Assembly (NCBI RefSeq): GCF_905220415.1 | Contig: NC_059554.1 | Coordinates: 4,489,001-4,553,000, forward strand | Direction of reading: 5' to 3' | From: Colias croceus | Lineage: Eukaryota; Arthropoda; Insecta; Lepidoptera; Pieridae | DNA length: 64,000 bases | In this document: positions 51,080 through 63,066 of the stretch, piece by piece | Layout of the letters: every line of letters begins with the position of its first letter | Position numbering within the stretch: the first letter of the stretch is position 1 | Translations under genes and position numbers: made by a program | The notes under the pieces: generated by a model | What the model saw: the letters and a program-made list of their open reading frames with translations, nothing else | Told to the model about the DNA's origin: nothing | The model's database searches: none

Positions 51080-51600
51080 TAGGGGAACCAAGTTTTAGAT
51101 TATTAGATTAGACCTCTAGCGTCATCAAAATTTAATTTAAAATTACAGGTCTCATACAAACTCCCATCCCCTAGTTTAAGGGGTTGGGGGATGAAAGTTA
51201 CAAGTTTTATAATTTTTTTGTTGTTTGTGTGCTAATACTAGCTTACATACAAAATTTCAGCTTTCTAGGACATTAGGAAATACCTTAAGAATTTTGATGA
51301 TCATCAGTGAGTCAGTGACGAAATTAGCGTTTTTTAGATATAAATAAAATCTGAAGTATAAAAGCTAATGTAATTAAAACTTAATATTTTCAATAAGTCC
51401 GCTATTGGCAATATATCCCGAAAATTTTGTTGATCTAGCATAATCCAAACCCAAGTTATGAGGGTTCAAAAAAACGTCGAAGCGCTTCGAGAAAAGGTAG
51501 GTGTAGTGCCCGTGCGCTTCGCTTTCGCTTGGCTCGTCTTGGCGGGGGCACTACCGTGCCCCCAGATTTTTCATGAATGTCTAGATTATATACTAATTAG
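51080..51600 (+). repeat. Dispersed repeat ending in a perfect GC hairpin
   Basis: Contains TTTCAGCTTTCTAGGACATT and GATGATCATCAGTGAGTCAG, phrases I recognise from a common lepidopteran repeat. It also has a perfect 12-bp palindrome CGAAGCGCTTCG (51478-51489) and a hairpin GGGGGCAC/TACC/GTGCCCCC (51544-51563). CTAG follows about 20 bases later. It may be another Helitron-like element, but termini are not secure. Confidence 0.45.
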
Positions 51601-54600
51601 CTCTTCTCATCTTAAAACCCATACTATTCTAAAAAGCATCAGTTCTCAATTTCGTTTCTAATAAAACGTCCCCTTCTTGGAATAACGGTGCTTTGACAGC
51701 AGAATCCAGAGTAAACGGTCGATGCAGTGGAATTGAGTCCAAACGAGTGAATTATCGTCTATGGGTGCATAAAAGGGCTGCACAAGTCTATATTTAGTGT
51801 TCAGGGTCGAAGCCGAGACATCAGCCAAGAAGTCGCGCGTGGCAAATTGTGACTGATGATCGGATTGTGTTACCGGATTTATTTAGAGCCAAATGCTAAC
51901 TGAATGTCTAATTTGAAGCTCTTTTATTTCATTAGTGACAATTGTATTAATTGGTGACTACAGCATTTTGAATTCAATATGAGCGAAGTGGAGGTAGTCA
52001 TTTGTCTGAGGATAATCCAGGTCATGATTAATTTTCAACCGGTATTCCCAAATATGACGAAGCACGCTTTATCTAAAATTGTTAGATTTTGTCAGAAATT
52101 AAGAAAAATAAGAGTTTTCTTGTTTGAATTTTCGATACAATGTAGTAAGTTTAAATTATTCAAAACAGTCACTATTCCAGATCCAATAGTCCAGTTTTGT
52201 TTATTTAAAGTTTGCTATATCGTTAGCATCTGAGAATGTAGGAAGTTAGAAGTGCCACAAAAGCAAATAGAAAGCTTAAGCGATTTATAGAATCCAAATG
52301 CTGTAATTTATACTTATTTGTGGTTAAATTAGTTCCATAAAGTTGAAATATTACGCGGACAATTTAGTTTGATTTATTAAACGAAATATGTTTCAAGCGA
52401 TATTTTGGCTTCTAATTTGAAAATAAATTAGTATTTTTTTCAGTTAGCATCAATTGTTGAAATTACGTCTTTTCATTCATTATCTTTATCAAAGTCAATT
52501 AGGTACTTAAATTGGAAAGTTTATGACAAAGGAAATTTAAATATTAATTGCTCAATGAATTACTTTCGGTCGTCAAGGTTAGCTTTTTTTCTTATTTTAA
52601 TTGATATTTCGATAAAAAGTGGCACAAATACTTTATACCTATGTATTCACTTATCGTTTCTAGATGTTTCTGTAGGTTTATGTTAGCATATCTTTCTCGT
52701 TATTCTTTACTCTTTGTTTCTGAGAATTCATTTGTTTCATTCATTGCTTTGCTTAGTTCTTGTACATATAGTACCGAGCCTATATTCTCTCTGGGGCGTG
52801 GGTGGAAGGGTGAGGACCACCTGTTGCAGACGTCTATATTTAGCCTCTCCCCGCCCGCGCCCCGCGCTTCAGCCATTCATAACTATGAGTAATGTGCGAG
52901 TTGAAAAATTAGCTGAGTCCACCAACGCCGGTCATTTGTGACACTTTGTTTTGGTTTACATACGTTTGATGCGTGAACATTCGAGGCTATTTCTAGGTTT
53001 GAATTATTTATTATGTGGAGAATTTTATAATTGACTACATGTTTATACATATAACTTTCAACTCATTGTCAGCCCATATTTGTTGCCAGTGCAGGAACAT
53101 AGACCTCCTATGGGTCTTTTAGTTTTGTAATTAATTGTATATCCTACAGGATTCAATTTTACCATATTTGTAACTTGAAACCTCAAACTCACCACTCGAA
53201 ATTACTGCAAACGGAATAAAATATCCCAGAAAACAAAGGCGTTACAAGTCTAGTAGCATATGAATAACATTATAATTGTCATACAATCAACCTCCATGAT
53301 ACGTCTGCCTATTCATTCTCATCCACGCATAATAAAGCCGTGAGGTGAATGTTGAGCGATAAACGCTCAGAGCTGTTTACATGTGTGGGTTATCTTTTGA
53401 AGCTCTCCGTGCCTGCTCAGTATTCTTTAAGGTGTTAATCGATAGAGATTAAAAAACATTGACCTTCGTTAAGGAGCACCATCTGCATAACTATTCACGG
53501 AGTGTTGTGAGACACGAATCATGAGTTTGTCATAAAATACCTAATGAACGTTCTAACTTCTAAGCTTCATGTTTGTGATATAATGATGTCAAATGAGTCA
53601 TAGTATAATATAATGATCAGCGATAATTGATCTTTGAGATTTATGTGGAGAAAATTGCGATAGGTCTTTTAGATTTGGCAAAGTTTAGATGCGCTTTCAG
53701 TCTGGACGAAATCTGCTTCGATTTTTGGTACTCGAAACGAAAAGCTGATTTAAATTTACATACGAGTAGTCAATTAAGATAAAAATGTCGACGGGCTCTT
53801 TATTCGGTTTTCTGTATTTATGTACTCAACACTAAATCTCTTTTGTCCAATTTGTTTAAAAGGTCTTCACATTCTCTAATCACTATCTATTACAAGACTA
53901 ACAAGCAACGAAGGCAAGTATACGGATAAATATCAGGTATCTATACTGGTTACTACCTATGTAGGTACTATTTAATTAAGGTTTAATGTATTCAAATGAG
54001 AGCCTGACGTCTAACAATAAATCTGTGCAAGTTTTTCAAAGAAGCTGTGATCTTATACCTTGCCCTCTGATAAACAATTCCATAGAATACTCAGTAATGT
54101 ACGGACGCCGATATTGATATGTGTCGTTATAAACATTTTATCAGCATGTCGACGAACTCGTCTCAGGGCCGACGTAATAATATTATGCAAAGGTATTTTA
54201 TACGTAGGTTATTTTTAAACATATACTATAATTCTGTCTACCAATACTATGGTCGAATGTACTTTTAGCTAAGACTTTTAGATAAAATTAATGTAGATCA
54301 AGCTATCAATAACTGTTTTTAAATTAAACATGACCTATTTTAAAAGATAATTAAAAAAGTTAGCCTACTTGTATGATTTATTTATATTTATAATCTGTGT
54401 TTAGGTTTCTATCTCTTTTTTCAGGTATGTTTATTTCTACCTCTATCATATTCTACCTAAAATTTCTATAAAATGACCACGTGGGTGCACCTTAGATAAT
54501 GATCTAAGGGGTGCACTAGCCACCAATGTAACTAAGAGATAATTAATAGAGCTTGGTAAATATTAGAGCAAAAATTACTAAATTGTTAATACTGCTATTA

Positions 54601-56699
54601 TGTGAATTGATTTCGGTACATCAGAAAACATGTAAATTGTTTCCCATGCTTGTATGTTATGGTCTTTAATATCTTTGTATCAGTTAAAGTTTGAAATTAG
54701 AATATAACCAAAAGTTAGGCAACTGTAGTGCTGTTGATCGTTACTAATTAATTCGTAATTAAAAATTCTGGTGCGCCCGCGCAGACGTCGACATCTACCA
54801 ATTACACTGCCCACATCGTTCGAATTAAAATGGACACTATTTTTATACGCATTAAGTATAAAATTACATTATAAATGTGCTCTGGATGAAGGGCAAGCGA
54901 CAGTTGTTTTATTTTGAACTATATTTAGTACTTGGACTGAATTGTTACTGTGCCAGCTTTGTATGGAGCGATATGAGTTCGGCATACTTGATGAATGCAG
55001 TTAGATATTTATAAAATTGACTGTAGAAACTTGAGCATACATAAATTAAACGTATATGGTCTGATGCTACGATAAAATGTCCTAGTAATTAATTAAATAA
55101 TAGGTAATTTTGTTTCATTCCATTGTTTCGGAATAAATATTATTGATAGACTTGCGGTCATTTAAATTACTGATTGATTACTTATTGGCAGTAAGTTACA
55201 GAAATAAGAATACATTCACAGATTTTATACAACATTAATGAAATCAAATGATTATTTATAGTCCCTGGATCAAGGTTACTCTAAAAATACTCAGTTGGGA
55301 GTTGATGGTAAGATGATGGGTAAATATTTTTTATGTTTACCGAATAAACAAATGTGTTTTCAACCTTTAGTTATATGCCCAAGATAAAGATTTCGCCCGA
55401 ATACGAACATCTGTTATGTCGAGTGTTGTGGTATACAAAAAATATTCGTGATTAAAAATTCCAACGCTCACAAAATTAGAACGTAGAGCACTGAGGAAGC
55501 GTCCAAATTATTATAAGTTAATGTAAACTTTTATATTAAAGGAGGAGCTGACTAATCAAATGTGAACTAGAAACGGAGTTATATTTAGATATTTTAATCC
55601 TAAGTGGATGCAAATAGAAACATTGTATAGAAATCTCAAATCATAAATATCTAACTTTTAATAAACTTGTGTGTTCTTGCCTCTTCCTTCGTCTTTTTAG
55701 ACATAGCGTCATAAGTTAGTATACATAATACATATTGTTTTTATTATTTTTTAATTAATTGTATGTATATCTACTGTTAGATTGACGCAAAAGATAAGCA
55801 AAGGAATGCTCACGCACGCGTGCATTTTATGAAACCTCTCATTGTTTCCTCGAAATAACTGCTCATCGTGAAATGTTTTATGCTTCCCAAAATTCATATT
55901 CGCAGGGATCCGTTTAAAAACATGTCAGCAGGCTATATTTCTACCTGCTCGGGTCCCGTTGCGTGCAAGGTGTAGAGCGCCCTACACGCACACAAGCGCA
56001 CATGCTATTAAATCTCACGGACACGTATAGAGGCTGCGTGTGCGCATCTGTTGCCGCAACCCCCTCCCACCCCCGCAGCGACGGAGCACCAACCTTAGCT
56101 GCGTTTGATGGACAGATTTTTTAAAGCGCTTTCGGCGTAGATATTTGAATACCGATTTTGCATGTTTCAAATTATTCAAATGTATGAACGGATTTAAGTA
56201 GGTAATTGCTGGAAATTTCCTGTGTGATTTCATAGAATCAATTGGGTCATTGTCAAATTTTGCGCAGGTTAACTTGTCCCTCAAAACTTTTTTACTTCTA
56301 TACCATTAAAAAATTAACTGTCACTAAAAACTTACAGCAAATACAAACTTAATCGCATTAATAAACAGATATTAATAAAATAAAGACTTAGTTTTCATTT
56401 TTTATTTTATTTTTTAAAGTAACATGGTGGTTTTTTCTGGTAACAGAAGGGTTTTCCATACAAATTTGACCTGTCCCAAGTAGCACTTCGTTACAGAAAA
56501 TATAAAATAACTACAATTTCCAATATACCAACCCACATCAATTAAAATATTACTATAAACAGAATATTGCGAATATTTCTAAAAGTACATTTTCAACCCG
56601 ATCAGTGCTAAGATTTATTTTATAAAAAATATTTTAACTTTGTCCCACGTAGTGTTTGGAATCGTGTGCACTACTATGTTACTAAATAAATCATTACTC
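51601..56699. other. Gene-free stretch with two GC-rich islands
   Basis: No supported exon. GC-rich, promoter-like blocks occur at about 52785-52870 (GGGGCGTGGGTGGAAGGG near its start, CCCCGCCCGCGCCCCGCG near its end) and 55935-56100 (with ACCCCCTCCCACCCCCG). A short imperfect hairpin lies at 54485-54516. Open frames such as 51979-52233 and 56015-56284 are not protein-like. Confidence 0.5.
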
Positions 56700-56880
56700 A
56701 AAATAGAGGTGGCGCTGTTTTCGACTTTCTATTAGCTTGAGCGAGGTTTCTGCAGCCATTGTGGTCGTTCGTTAGGTCTGGGGGTGGGGTACATTGAATC
56801 TCAGTCGACCGCGTGGCGCTGAACGTGCCGCGTGTTTTTATTCCGCATCAACATTGTTACCTACCTATTAAAGTAAGTAA
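56700..56880. promoter_or_regulatory. GC-rich island with CTCF-core-like motif
   Basis: AGGTGGCGCTG (56707-56717) matches the Drosophila CTCF core AGGTGGCGC. A CpG-containing block (CGACCGCGTGGCGC, about 56808-56821) and a GTAAGT donor-like site (56871-56876) follow. On the minus strand an ATG in good context (CACAATGG) opens a 21-codon frame. It could be a boundary, a promoter or a 5' exon; direction is unresolved. Confidence 0.3.
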
Positions 56881-57005
56881 AACCGTTTTTTTTCTATTAA
56901 CTTACGTTCACTTTGTTGTTTAAGGGGTAATTATGCTCAATTTGAAATAAAAAAATAACTAAATGCATTATTCTATGATTTATGTCTTTTAGAATGTAAA
57001 ATTTA

Positions 57006-58063
57006 CAACTCTGTTATCATCATTCTGTTACTTAGCTCATGGTAACAGAGTTGAGTAAGCATGTATTCTGTAACTTTTGTTTGAAATTTTATATTTGTAA
57101 TAATTTTTTTTCTTAAGAATCGGTTTCCCAAAGTAATTTTGAGTTGTTATATGTAAATAAATCATATTTAATTAAATGTAACTTTGAAGATATTGTTACA
57201 GTTTATTCTGCCGTTATTAACGCCCTTAAAATGCCTCTCACGCCAGCTGAGAAGCAAGCAAGTTAACAGAAACAGATCGAAGTTATTTACAGGTTATATA
57301 AAATTTAAGTAACAATTAGAAACAGTTAACAAGAGATAGGAGACGTATAAAAAACAATGCAACAGAGAAAAACGAAAGAAGTCTAAAAATAAGGACGGCA
57401 ATCCAGAAAATCCAGTAAATGCTATTAAAAATGGCCATGAAAAAGTTAAGAATCTGAAGGAAAAGTATGCTATTGATAAAATATTCGACAAGAAGGCCGT
57501 TAAAATGTCTAGGCAGGAAATACAAATTATACAAGAGTGTCTTGCTGTGGATCAAAGTTTCATATGAAAAAAATCAGCCCACATGTAAGAAAAATGTTTT
57601 TAGAACCAAAATCAATCTTTTCGAACGTGACGACATATCAAAAGTATGCAATTTATTCACTTATAGTACAAAAAGAACAACTAAGTTACTGTGTTACAAC
57701 TCTGTTACTTTCGTGTCCCGAAGATTAAAGAACTTAGTTACGAAATTTAGGAAAAGCTATTCAATATAATACTGCTAAATTACAATAGGTTAATTTGTCA
57801 GTTAATGAAGCGGTTATATGTTGTAATTAGCTGTTAATTTACAGATATTTCATGGAGTAGTGTAGAATTTAAGGTTTGTTATTATTCATAAAGTAACAGA
57901 GTTGACTAAAATTGTAAATAAATTACTGTTAAACTTAAAAAAAGCTTGTGCTTCTAATGGTGATTATAAGATATAAGACTGTAATTAATATAAAAGCCAA
58001 AATATGTTCGACTGGCTTATTTAATTTAATGATAAAAGGTAAAGTGTAATAATAACAGAGTTG
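57006..58063. repeat. Cluster of five 12-bp motifs, both orientations
   Basis: The string RTAACAGAGTTG or its complement occurs at 57006-57017, 57042-57053, 57697-57708, 57893-57904 and 58052-58063. I did not notice it elsewhere in the window. The intervals are irregular, so it is not a tandem repeat. Confidence 0.6.
57231..57567 (+). pseudogene. Decayed Lys-rich open frame, possibly transposon-derived
   Basis: An ATG followed by MPLTPAEKQAS and a stop resembles the N-terminus (MPLTPAEKQxRYR) of unknown proteins often repeated in invertebrate genomes. After further stops, a 77-codon stop-free stretch in another frame (about 57333-57567) is strongly Lys-rich (KKQCNREKRKKSKNKDGN ... HEKVKNLKEKYAIDKIF). 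Several stops and frame changes indicate a dead copy. Identity is uncertain. Confidence 0.35.
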
Positions 58064-61000
58064 TATTTTTTCTCCACCCTGACGCACTAAATCTGAAATA
58101 AATCTTAAATTATTAGCTAAACATCTCGGCCAACTTGAATTACAGATACTTCAGTTATTTTAACAGGCACGGGCATAAAGAAAAGTTCAATTTTAAAATA
58201 TTTTCTTTTTCACATTTTTGAAATCTGCAGTTACGTTTACCTGCGCAAAATTTGACAATGACCCAATTAATATTAAATCAATCTTTACAAAAAATATATT
58301 AAGTTTTATCAAAGTCACAACGATAATTATTTACTATATTATGCAGGTAAACTAGATAGAGTACCAGAATATGATAGAGTATTTTTATTGTTGATTGAAA
58401 CAGTCTTTTGTATGTAAAATCACGAACATTAACATTCCAGGGGTTATTTATCGTTGTTTTTAGAATTCAAATAATGATTCTCATCTTTTGTATGGAAAGA
58501 AACAAAATATGGTGTTTCTTATCTGCAAGAATTAGTCATGGATGGCAGAGGAATCAGACCACCTGCAAGTTTATTGGATAGAACATGAAGTCGAAATTGC
58601 AAGGGCCGTTTTAAGGCTTTTACAAAAATGGACATTGGTGTATTGACCGCGCTGTTTTTAATATCTAGTAACTAAAAACTTTCCTAGTTTTATAATTTAC
58701 CTTTTATGCCTAAATTACTCTGTTGTATCCTGAAGGTTTAGTTTGTTAATGATATGTAAGGAATGAAAAATTATAATTTATTTCAATCAGAATTTAACTA
58801 AGTAACTATCTTATATCTTAATAACATGTCCTACAAAGATCTACATAAGTCTTGAAATAATTTATCTCTTGACTAGCGACATAGAAAATTGAATTTGAAT
58901 ACATAATTTACATAAGCCCGTAGCCTTCAGATATCCAGATAACAGTGTATGTGATAACATGATAATATGGAACTGCGTAACGTTTTGTGATTTTTCTGCG
59001 TTTCTACGAACGTGAATTACCGCAGTAATATTGTGGTAATATGATAAGCGGTGCTATTGAAAACCTTATCGTGGAGTGGATTGGTTTAAGCTTTCGTTCC
59101 TATAATAACAAACAGTGCGAAATGCTCTCTATGAATTTTGAGAAATATTGATCGAAGGCTAGGTATATAAGTATGAACATTTCGGATTGATCGAAAATCG
59201 GTACGAAAGCTTTTGCTGTCTTTTCCCATTTCTTTTTTATAAATTGAACAATGTAAATATCTCCTGTTTATCTGAAACGGTATATTCTGGAATATATATA
59301 GATACACCTACTTTTAACGTTGTAGCGTGGTTGTAAAATTGAAATACCATTAAACTTTAGTAATGTATTATTTGACCAACATCAACTAGGTACAGCTGTG
59401 TCCGAATGTTTTGAAACTTCTTAATGGTTTTTTCTAATTGCATAGTTACTATGGTAAATGTAATCTTTGATCTAGGTAATCATTCATATGATATAATTAG
59501 GAAAATTAAGAAAATACAGCTCTCCTATTTTGTAGAGTAGATCCGTTTTATAGCTTTAGTTTCTACTGAAATAACAATACATTAGTATTTTTGAGAAATA
59601 TATCTTATAATGTAAAATCAATTGCATATTTTTATGTACGTTACTATAAAATCTAGTTTAGTTAATTGTGCGGACTTCAGTTAACTTAAACGAACCAAAA
59701 TACACAAAAGAAGCTTTTTGGTATTAATCATTAATTATCCTAGTCCATTTCTTTACAACACCACTGCTCTATTCACAAATTTCTCACTTGTATATTTGAA
59801 GAAAATTAAAATCGATTACACAACGAATTAGCACATACAAATATAAACCAGAAGTAGAAACACAACTAATGCGGCTCACCCGATACCAAGAAGCGGCCGT
59901 TGCAAGAACAAGCTTACATTGTTTCAAGCAATCGAAACTTGTTCTACAAAAATAACCATAAGCAATAAGGGTTACAGTTTAGGGCTTTCGTGGAAACCGC
60001 AATCAAATATGAATGAATTGGAATTAGTATAGCGCTGGCTTATACGTGTGATGAATGAAGTAACTCTACATTGCAATTGTAGAAAGTAGGACTACTGAAG
60101 ACAGAGCGAGGTGGTTTCCATCGAACTTAAGAAATACAAGAAACAAGGTTTCTTTACTCTTTTCAGTCTTAATTTCTCAGTGATAATTGTCCAAAAGCTA
60201 TGTATTATCATTACACGTAGGAAGGTATTTTGTATGAATAATCTTTATGAAGGGCATTTCTTTAGTATACAAAAAAATATCATGAATGAAATATATTAAT
60301 TTTTATTAATCGTGTAGATTTGAACATAACTTTGAAATGGCGTCCTCAGATGGCATTAAAAAGGTTTTGGTGATGACAAACAATGGAAATTGTGAAATAC
60401 GCATTACGCTACTTTTCTTTTACATAAATCCTTTCTTGGAGTATTTTTTTTTTAATATAAACTTCTAATTTTACCTTCTAAAAGGTTCAATAGCTAGTAT
60501 GTAACCTTTGTGACGCCTCCACATGCAGTTTATTGCATCAATAACTATTAAACTGTTTATGGCGATGAAAGAATATGCAAATCGATAATTCTTGCATATT
60601 TAGGGGAATTCAAGTTCCAAAAGAATACGGTACAAGCAAAAGCTCAATTTTCGTAAATGAATGAAAACTGGTAGGAGATCGCTGATTAATGTTCTATAGT
60701 GAATACTGAATAGTATCTAACTAAATAATTAAATATGAAGTAATTTCTAGTTAGTACCAGTGATTTCTTATTTAGACAATAATTATCTTGAGAACATATA
60801 CTTAATAACAACTTTCGTACAATTCTTTCCTAGTTAGGTAGGTACTTTTAGTACTTACCTATACTCAATCTATTCAAAAAGCTAAACGCCAGATATTATA
60901 CATTATGTCCTTTATCTATAAAAATATTTTAGTACTTGATACATAAAATTAGAAACATTTAATACAGCTTTTAATTACTTTGAAAAATATGAAAAACTGT

Positions 61001-62379
61001 GATTAGAGCTGATCACCTCATAAAGTGGAATTCCCTTAATATAATTCAATATTTGCAATACTTTGATAACGCGATAGTGTCACCATATTAGATTTAATTT
61101 AAAGATATGATACAATATGTAATGTATGAGGTAAAACTTGTAAAAATTGTTCAATACTCATTATTTTATACACTAAATAAATGATAAATTTACTATCTAT
61201 TCCATGATAAATTTTGTCATATTCCGAGAAATTATAATATTAGGTCGTCATTATACTTACCTACTCATTTGTTTTCCATTGTTTAAATTTACATGTATGA
61301 GAAAACAAATTAGAAAATAATAAATTGCTATTCTGCATTTTCAATTTCATAAAAACTTAAGCTGAGCTTTTCTTTTTTTTATTTATCAGATTTTGAATAG
61401 GATTCTCGATTCGTAATTATGAATGAAAGAAAGAGATAATATATAAGTAAAGAGTTAAAGTATGAAAGGGATAAGAGATATCTCATCCAGATAACGAAGA
61501 ATCTCCATGACCATTGCTGAGTCAAAAATATTATGAAAATGTATGACTACACTGTAACGACTAACGTAATCATAATTTTAATGTTACTTCTAATCTATGA
61601 ACGCTTATCAACTTGATATAGATATTTTATCTGATGTCATTGTTTTCTTTAGCTTTGTGCCTGGCAGAATGTGAAGCCAAGCACAGCTCTTACGATAGAG
61701 TTGATTTAAACCTCCAGCTCATAACTGCAACCTTTGTTTAAGAGTTACTTTGTAAACACAACTGTTAAACTATTGATTTATCGAGCAGCCTGTTATCGTC
61801 ACCTATAAAATCGAACTGGAAATGACATTAATTATTCATAAATAGTGATCATATATCATTATGATAAAAGCTATCGAATGGATTCGCAAACGATTGTAAG
61901 GTGTGGTCTGATCGAGTCGAGGGGTAATGATATTAGCAAGAATCGATTTGTGGCAAGACGAGTATCGCTCGACTCAGGTAGCCCGGGATAAAAACACTTG
62001 AAATGGAACGGACGCAGCCGGTCTCACCTAGATAACGCGCTCGACCGATTAAAAGACCATACAACCTAACGCCCGGATCACAAACCCGGTTTCGTATCGT
62101 CGCCCAGCGAATCGAGCCCCGTCTCGCGTCTCTCTCATTACAATAAGCCTCCCTAATCACCCATTCATATCACACGCACTCCGATAATAATATAAATAGG
62201 CCCTAACGTCCAATGAATGAACTTATAACATGTAAATTCGTCGCTCAAATCGCGACAGGCTCGCGCGTAGGCGTCGAGTTCGAATGAAAATAAACACATC
62301 CAACGCGGCTTACCTCTCGATTTTAATTAGGGTATCCAGATTAGCGATTTTATCACAGCACTAGGTCGAAGTATTAGTG
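58064..62379. other. Gene-free AT-rich stretch
   Basis: No supported exon. A hairpin TAGGTAGGTACT/AGTACTTACCTA lies at about 60836-60864. A moderately GC-rich segment at 61910-62160 has a 75-codon minus frame without recognisable features. Confidence 0.5.
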
Positions 62380-62580
62380 CAGGTTACACTGAACATGTGT
62401 GCATATCACTGTATACCGCGCGAGAGGAGGAGCGGCGCGGAGTACACAAGTGTGCTGCGAGCCGGCTCGGTCGGCACTGCGGCTCGCGCGGCCGTAGGTG
62501 CGCCCGCGTCGCACACACACCAGCGCGTTCATTCAGCCGCCGCCGTAGAGGGGCGCACTTATGAATGGACGTAGTGAAGC
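62380..62580. promoter_or_regulatory. CpG-rich island, candidate promoter
   Basis: The densest CpG block in the window (CGGCTCGGTCGGCACTGCGG and GGCTCGCGCGGCCGTAGG segments), flanked by TTCATTCA (62526-62533) and ATGAATGG. It lies between the terminal exon of the rightmost gene and the minus-strand gene that starts before 46544. It could be the latter's promoter, some 16 kb upstream of its first coding exon. That would make the ATP synthase gene nested. Frames on both strands look like by-products of composition. Confidence 0.4.
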
Positions 62581-62906
62581 TATGTCGTATAGATATCACT
62601 GATAAGGGGCAGTATTGTAACAACATCATATTATAGCTAGCGAAGCGCGGTCGTTCAAATTGCTTGCACAGTGCACACTCACACTGTACATGTTTTAATG
62701 TAAGCGAAATATGATAGCTGAAAATTGTTAACAGCGTTGAATCAATGAAAAAAAAAAACTAGGACATTAACTATACAATATTGAATATACATTACATATA
62801 AAAAAATATTAAATAATATAATTCTATTCTACAATAAGACTCTATAATTATTAATTACTTACAATAAAGGTAAAAATGAATAAAATAAACAATTATACGT
62901 AAATAC

Positions 62907-62912
62907 TTTAAT
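62907..62912 (-). terminator. ATTAAA poly(A) signal for the rightmost gene
   Basis: ATTAAA on the minus strand lies about 60 bases after the stop at 62971. There is no AATAAA in this interval. Confidence 0.4.
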
Positions 62913-62970
62913 AAATAACATTTAAATATAATTCATCTTAAATAAGGACAATAATAATACGTCGTTTCGT

Positions 62971-63066
62971 TTACGAGAGTCCCTTGAGGAAGCTCGACAG
63001 CTTGTGGCTCTTGTAGTCGGCGCGCAGTTGAATGAAGTTCAACAGAATTGAATGATCCAACTCCGC
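62971..63066 (-). CDS. Last coding exon of a gene continuing to the right
   Basis: Minus-strand acceptor TTTATTTGTACGCAG| is followed by 31 codons and TAA. The C-terminal peptide reads AELDHSILLNFIQLRADYKS then HKLSSFLKGLS. Codon third positions are strongly G/C (CTG, CGC, GCC, GAC, TAC, AAG, AGC, CTC), unlike the flanks, which supports this frame over a second open frame. The peptide looks like an amphipathic C-terminal helix. I do not recognise the family. An ATTAAA follows about 60 bases after the stop. All other exons lie beyond position 64000. Confidence 0.65.
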   Translation of the reverse strand, partial: AELDHSILLNFIQLRADYKSHKLSSFLKGLS

